A stretch of DNA of 64,000 nt from Pseudomonas sp. MN1F (GTDB lineage: Bacteria; Pseudomonadota; Gammaproteobacteria; Pseudomonadales; Pseudomonadaceae): NCBI RefSeq assembly GCF_009391885.1, contig NZ_VZII01000009.1, forward strand, positions 62,001 through 126,000, given 5' to 3'. The notes under the pieces were generated by a model. The model saw nothing but the letters and a program-made list of their open reading frames with translations, had not been told where the DNA came from and searched no databases. The stretch's first letter is position 1; every line of letters starts with the position of its first letter. Position numbers and translations under genes: made by a program. This document shows, in pieces, positions 63,701 to 64,000 of the stretch.

Positions 63701-64000
63701 ATGAACCACGCCACCCCAGGCGCACAGATGAAAGTGCGCGGTATCCACAAGCGTTTCGGTGCCTTCACGGCGCTCAACGACGTGTCTCTGGACATCGCTG
63801 CTGGCGAGCTGGTTTGCCTGCTCGGCCCGTCTGGTTGCGGCAAGACCACCCTGCTGCGCTGCATCGCCGGCCTCGAACGCCAGGACCGCGGCGCGCTGTA
63901 CATCGGTGAGCGCGACATCTCCGAACTGCCTCCCCAGGCCCGGGACTACGGCATCCTGTTCCAGTCCTACGCACTGTTCCCCAACCTCACCGTCGAAGCC
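63701..64000 (+). CDS. ABC transporter ATP-binding protein, probable 2-aminoethylphosphonate type (5' part)
   Basis: The first 100 codons of an ATPase cut by the window end. [20 protein letters not shown], Walker [28 protein letters not shown] and [15 protein letters not shown]. The [21 protein letters not shown] string is characteristic of the putative 2-aminoethylphosphonate importer ATPases, and of related spermidine/iron types. Start ATG 63701 after GAGGCCTTGCC. The remainder of the operon is outside the window, so specificity is tentative. Confidence 0.8.
   Translation, partial: MNHATPGAQMKVRGIHKRFGAFTALNDVSLDIAAGELVCLLGPSGCGKTTLLRCIAGLERQDRGALYIGERDISELPPQARDYGILFQSYALFPNLTVEA

Overview
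The window is a chromosomal segment from a high-GC gammaproteobacterium of the Pseudomonas putida group. The evidence is the gene order (glycine cleavage, argE-argA, spu polyamine genes, oscA-sbp-cysTWA, serA/D2HGDH, rpiA-ilvA, rppH-ptsP, lgt-thyA, cadR-cadA), Pseudomonas-type REP hairpins, and protein families such as DUF2388, OscA and CadR. It is mostly syntenic core genome, dense, with many overlapping ATGA junctions. I see no prophage, complete insertion sequence, CRISPR array, rRNA or tRNA.

Layout. 1-5565: 3' end of gcvP, a DUF2388 exported protein, an orphan GspE-type ATPase, an IlvM-like ACT protein divergent from an Lrp-type regulator, and a CYTH-CHAD protein. 5681-8247: argE and argA, with a possible coupled leader-peptide chain between them. 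8308-18583: polyamine uptake and catabolism (spuI divergent from spuB-spuC-spuDEFGH), without spuA where P. aeruginosa has it. 18585-18863: REP sequences enclosing a decayed RAYT transposase end. 18975-24189: an RND efflux operon with two tandem adaptor lipoproteins. 24384-28438: sulfate uptake (oscA, sbp, cysTWA). 28770-30710: tonB-exbB-exbD. 30892-36647: a small hydrolase, a stripped-down sigma-54-type AAA+ protein, an orphan MetQ-like binding protein, a possible 27-residue protein and a four-gene polar amino acid ABC operon, probably linked to sulfur or amino acid supply.

36720-45336 is a mixed accessory stretch: two alpha/beta hydrolases, an Ntn acylase of the AHL/penicillin acylase family, a hexapeptide acetyltransferase, a thioredoxin-fold protein, DUF2059, a 2OG-Fe(II) oxygenase, DUF523, a one-lobed solute-binding protein and DUF4399. 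45385-52735: serA divergent from a D-2-hydroxyglutarate dehydrogenase, an FAH-family protein, an SdiA-regulated-type protein, rpiA divergent from ilvA, and DUF2269. 52769-59886: a HAD phosphatase (probable histidinol-phosphatase), rppH, ptsP, NRDE, TSUP, lgt, thyA. 59928-64000: cadR/cadA around a clear MerR-type operator, a LysR regulator, and the start of an aminoethylphosphonate-type ABC ATPase cut by the window end.

Functional themes are nitrogen and polyamine scavenging (spu, argEA, ptsP), sulfur acquisition (oscA-sbp-cysTWA and neighbours), amino acid biosynthesis (argA, serA plus D2HGDH repair, ilvA, probable hisN), iron/TonB energisation, and efflux of toxic compounds and cadmium. The least explained signals are the argEA leader ORFs, the 25-bp dyad before oscA, the small minus-strand ORF at 33399-33482, the AAA+ protein without GAFTGA or HTH, and the binding protein lacking its second lobe.
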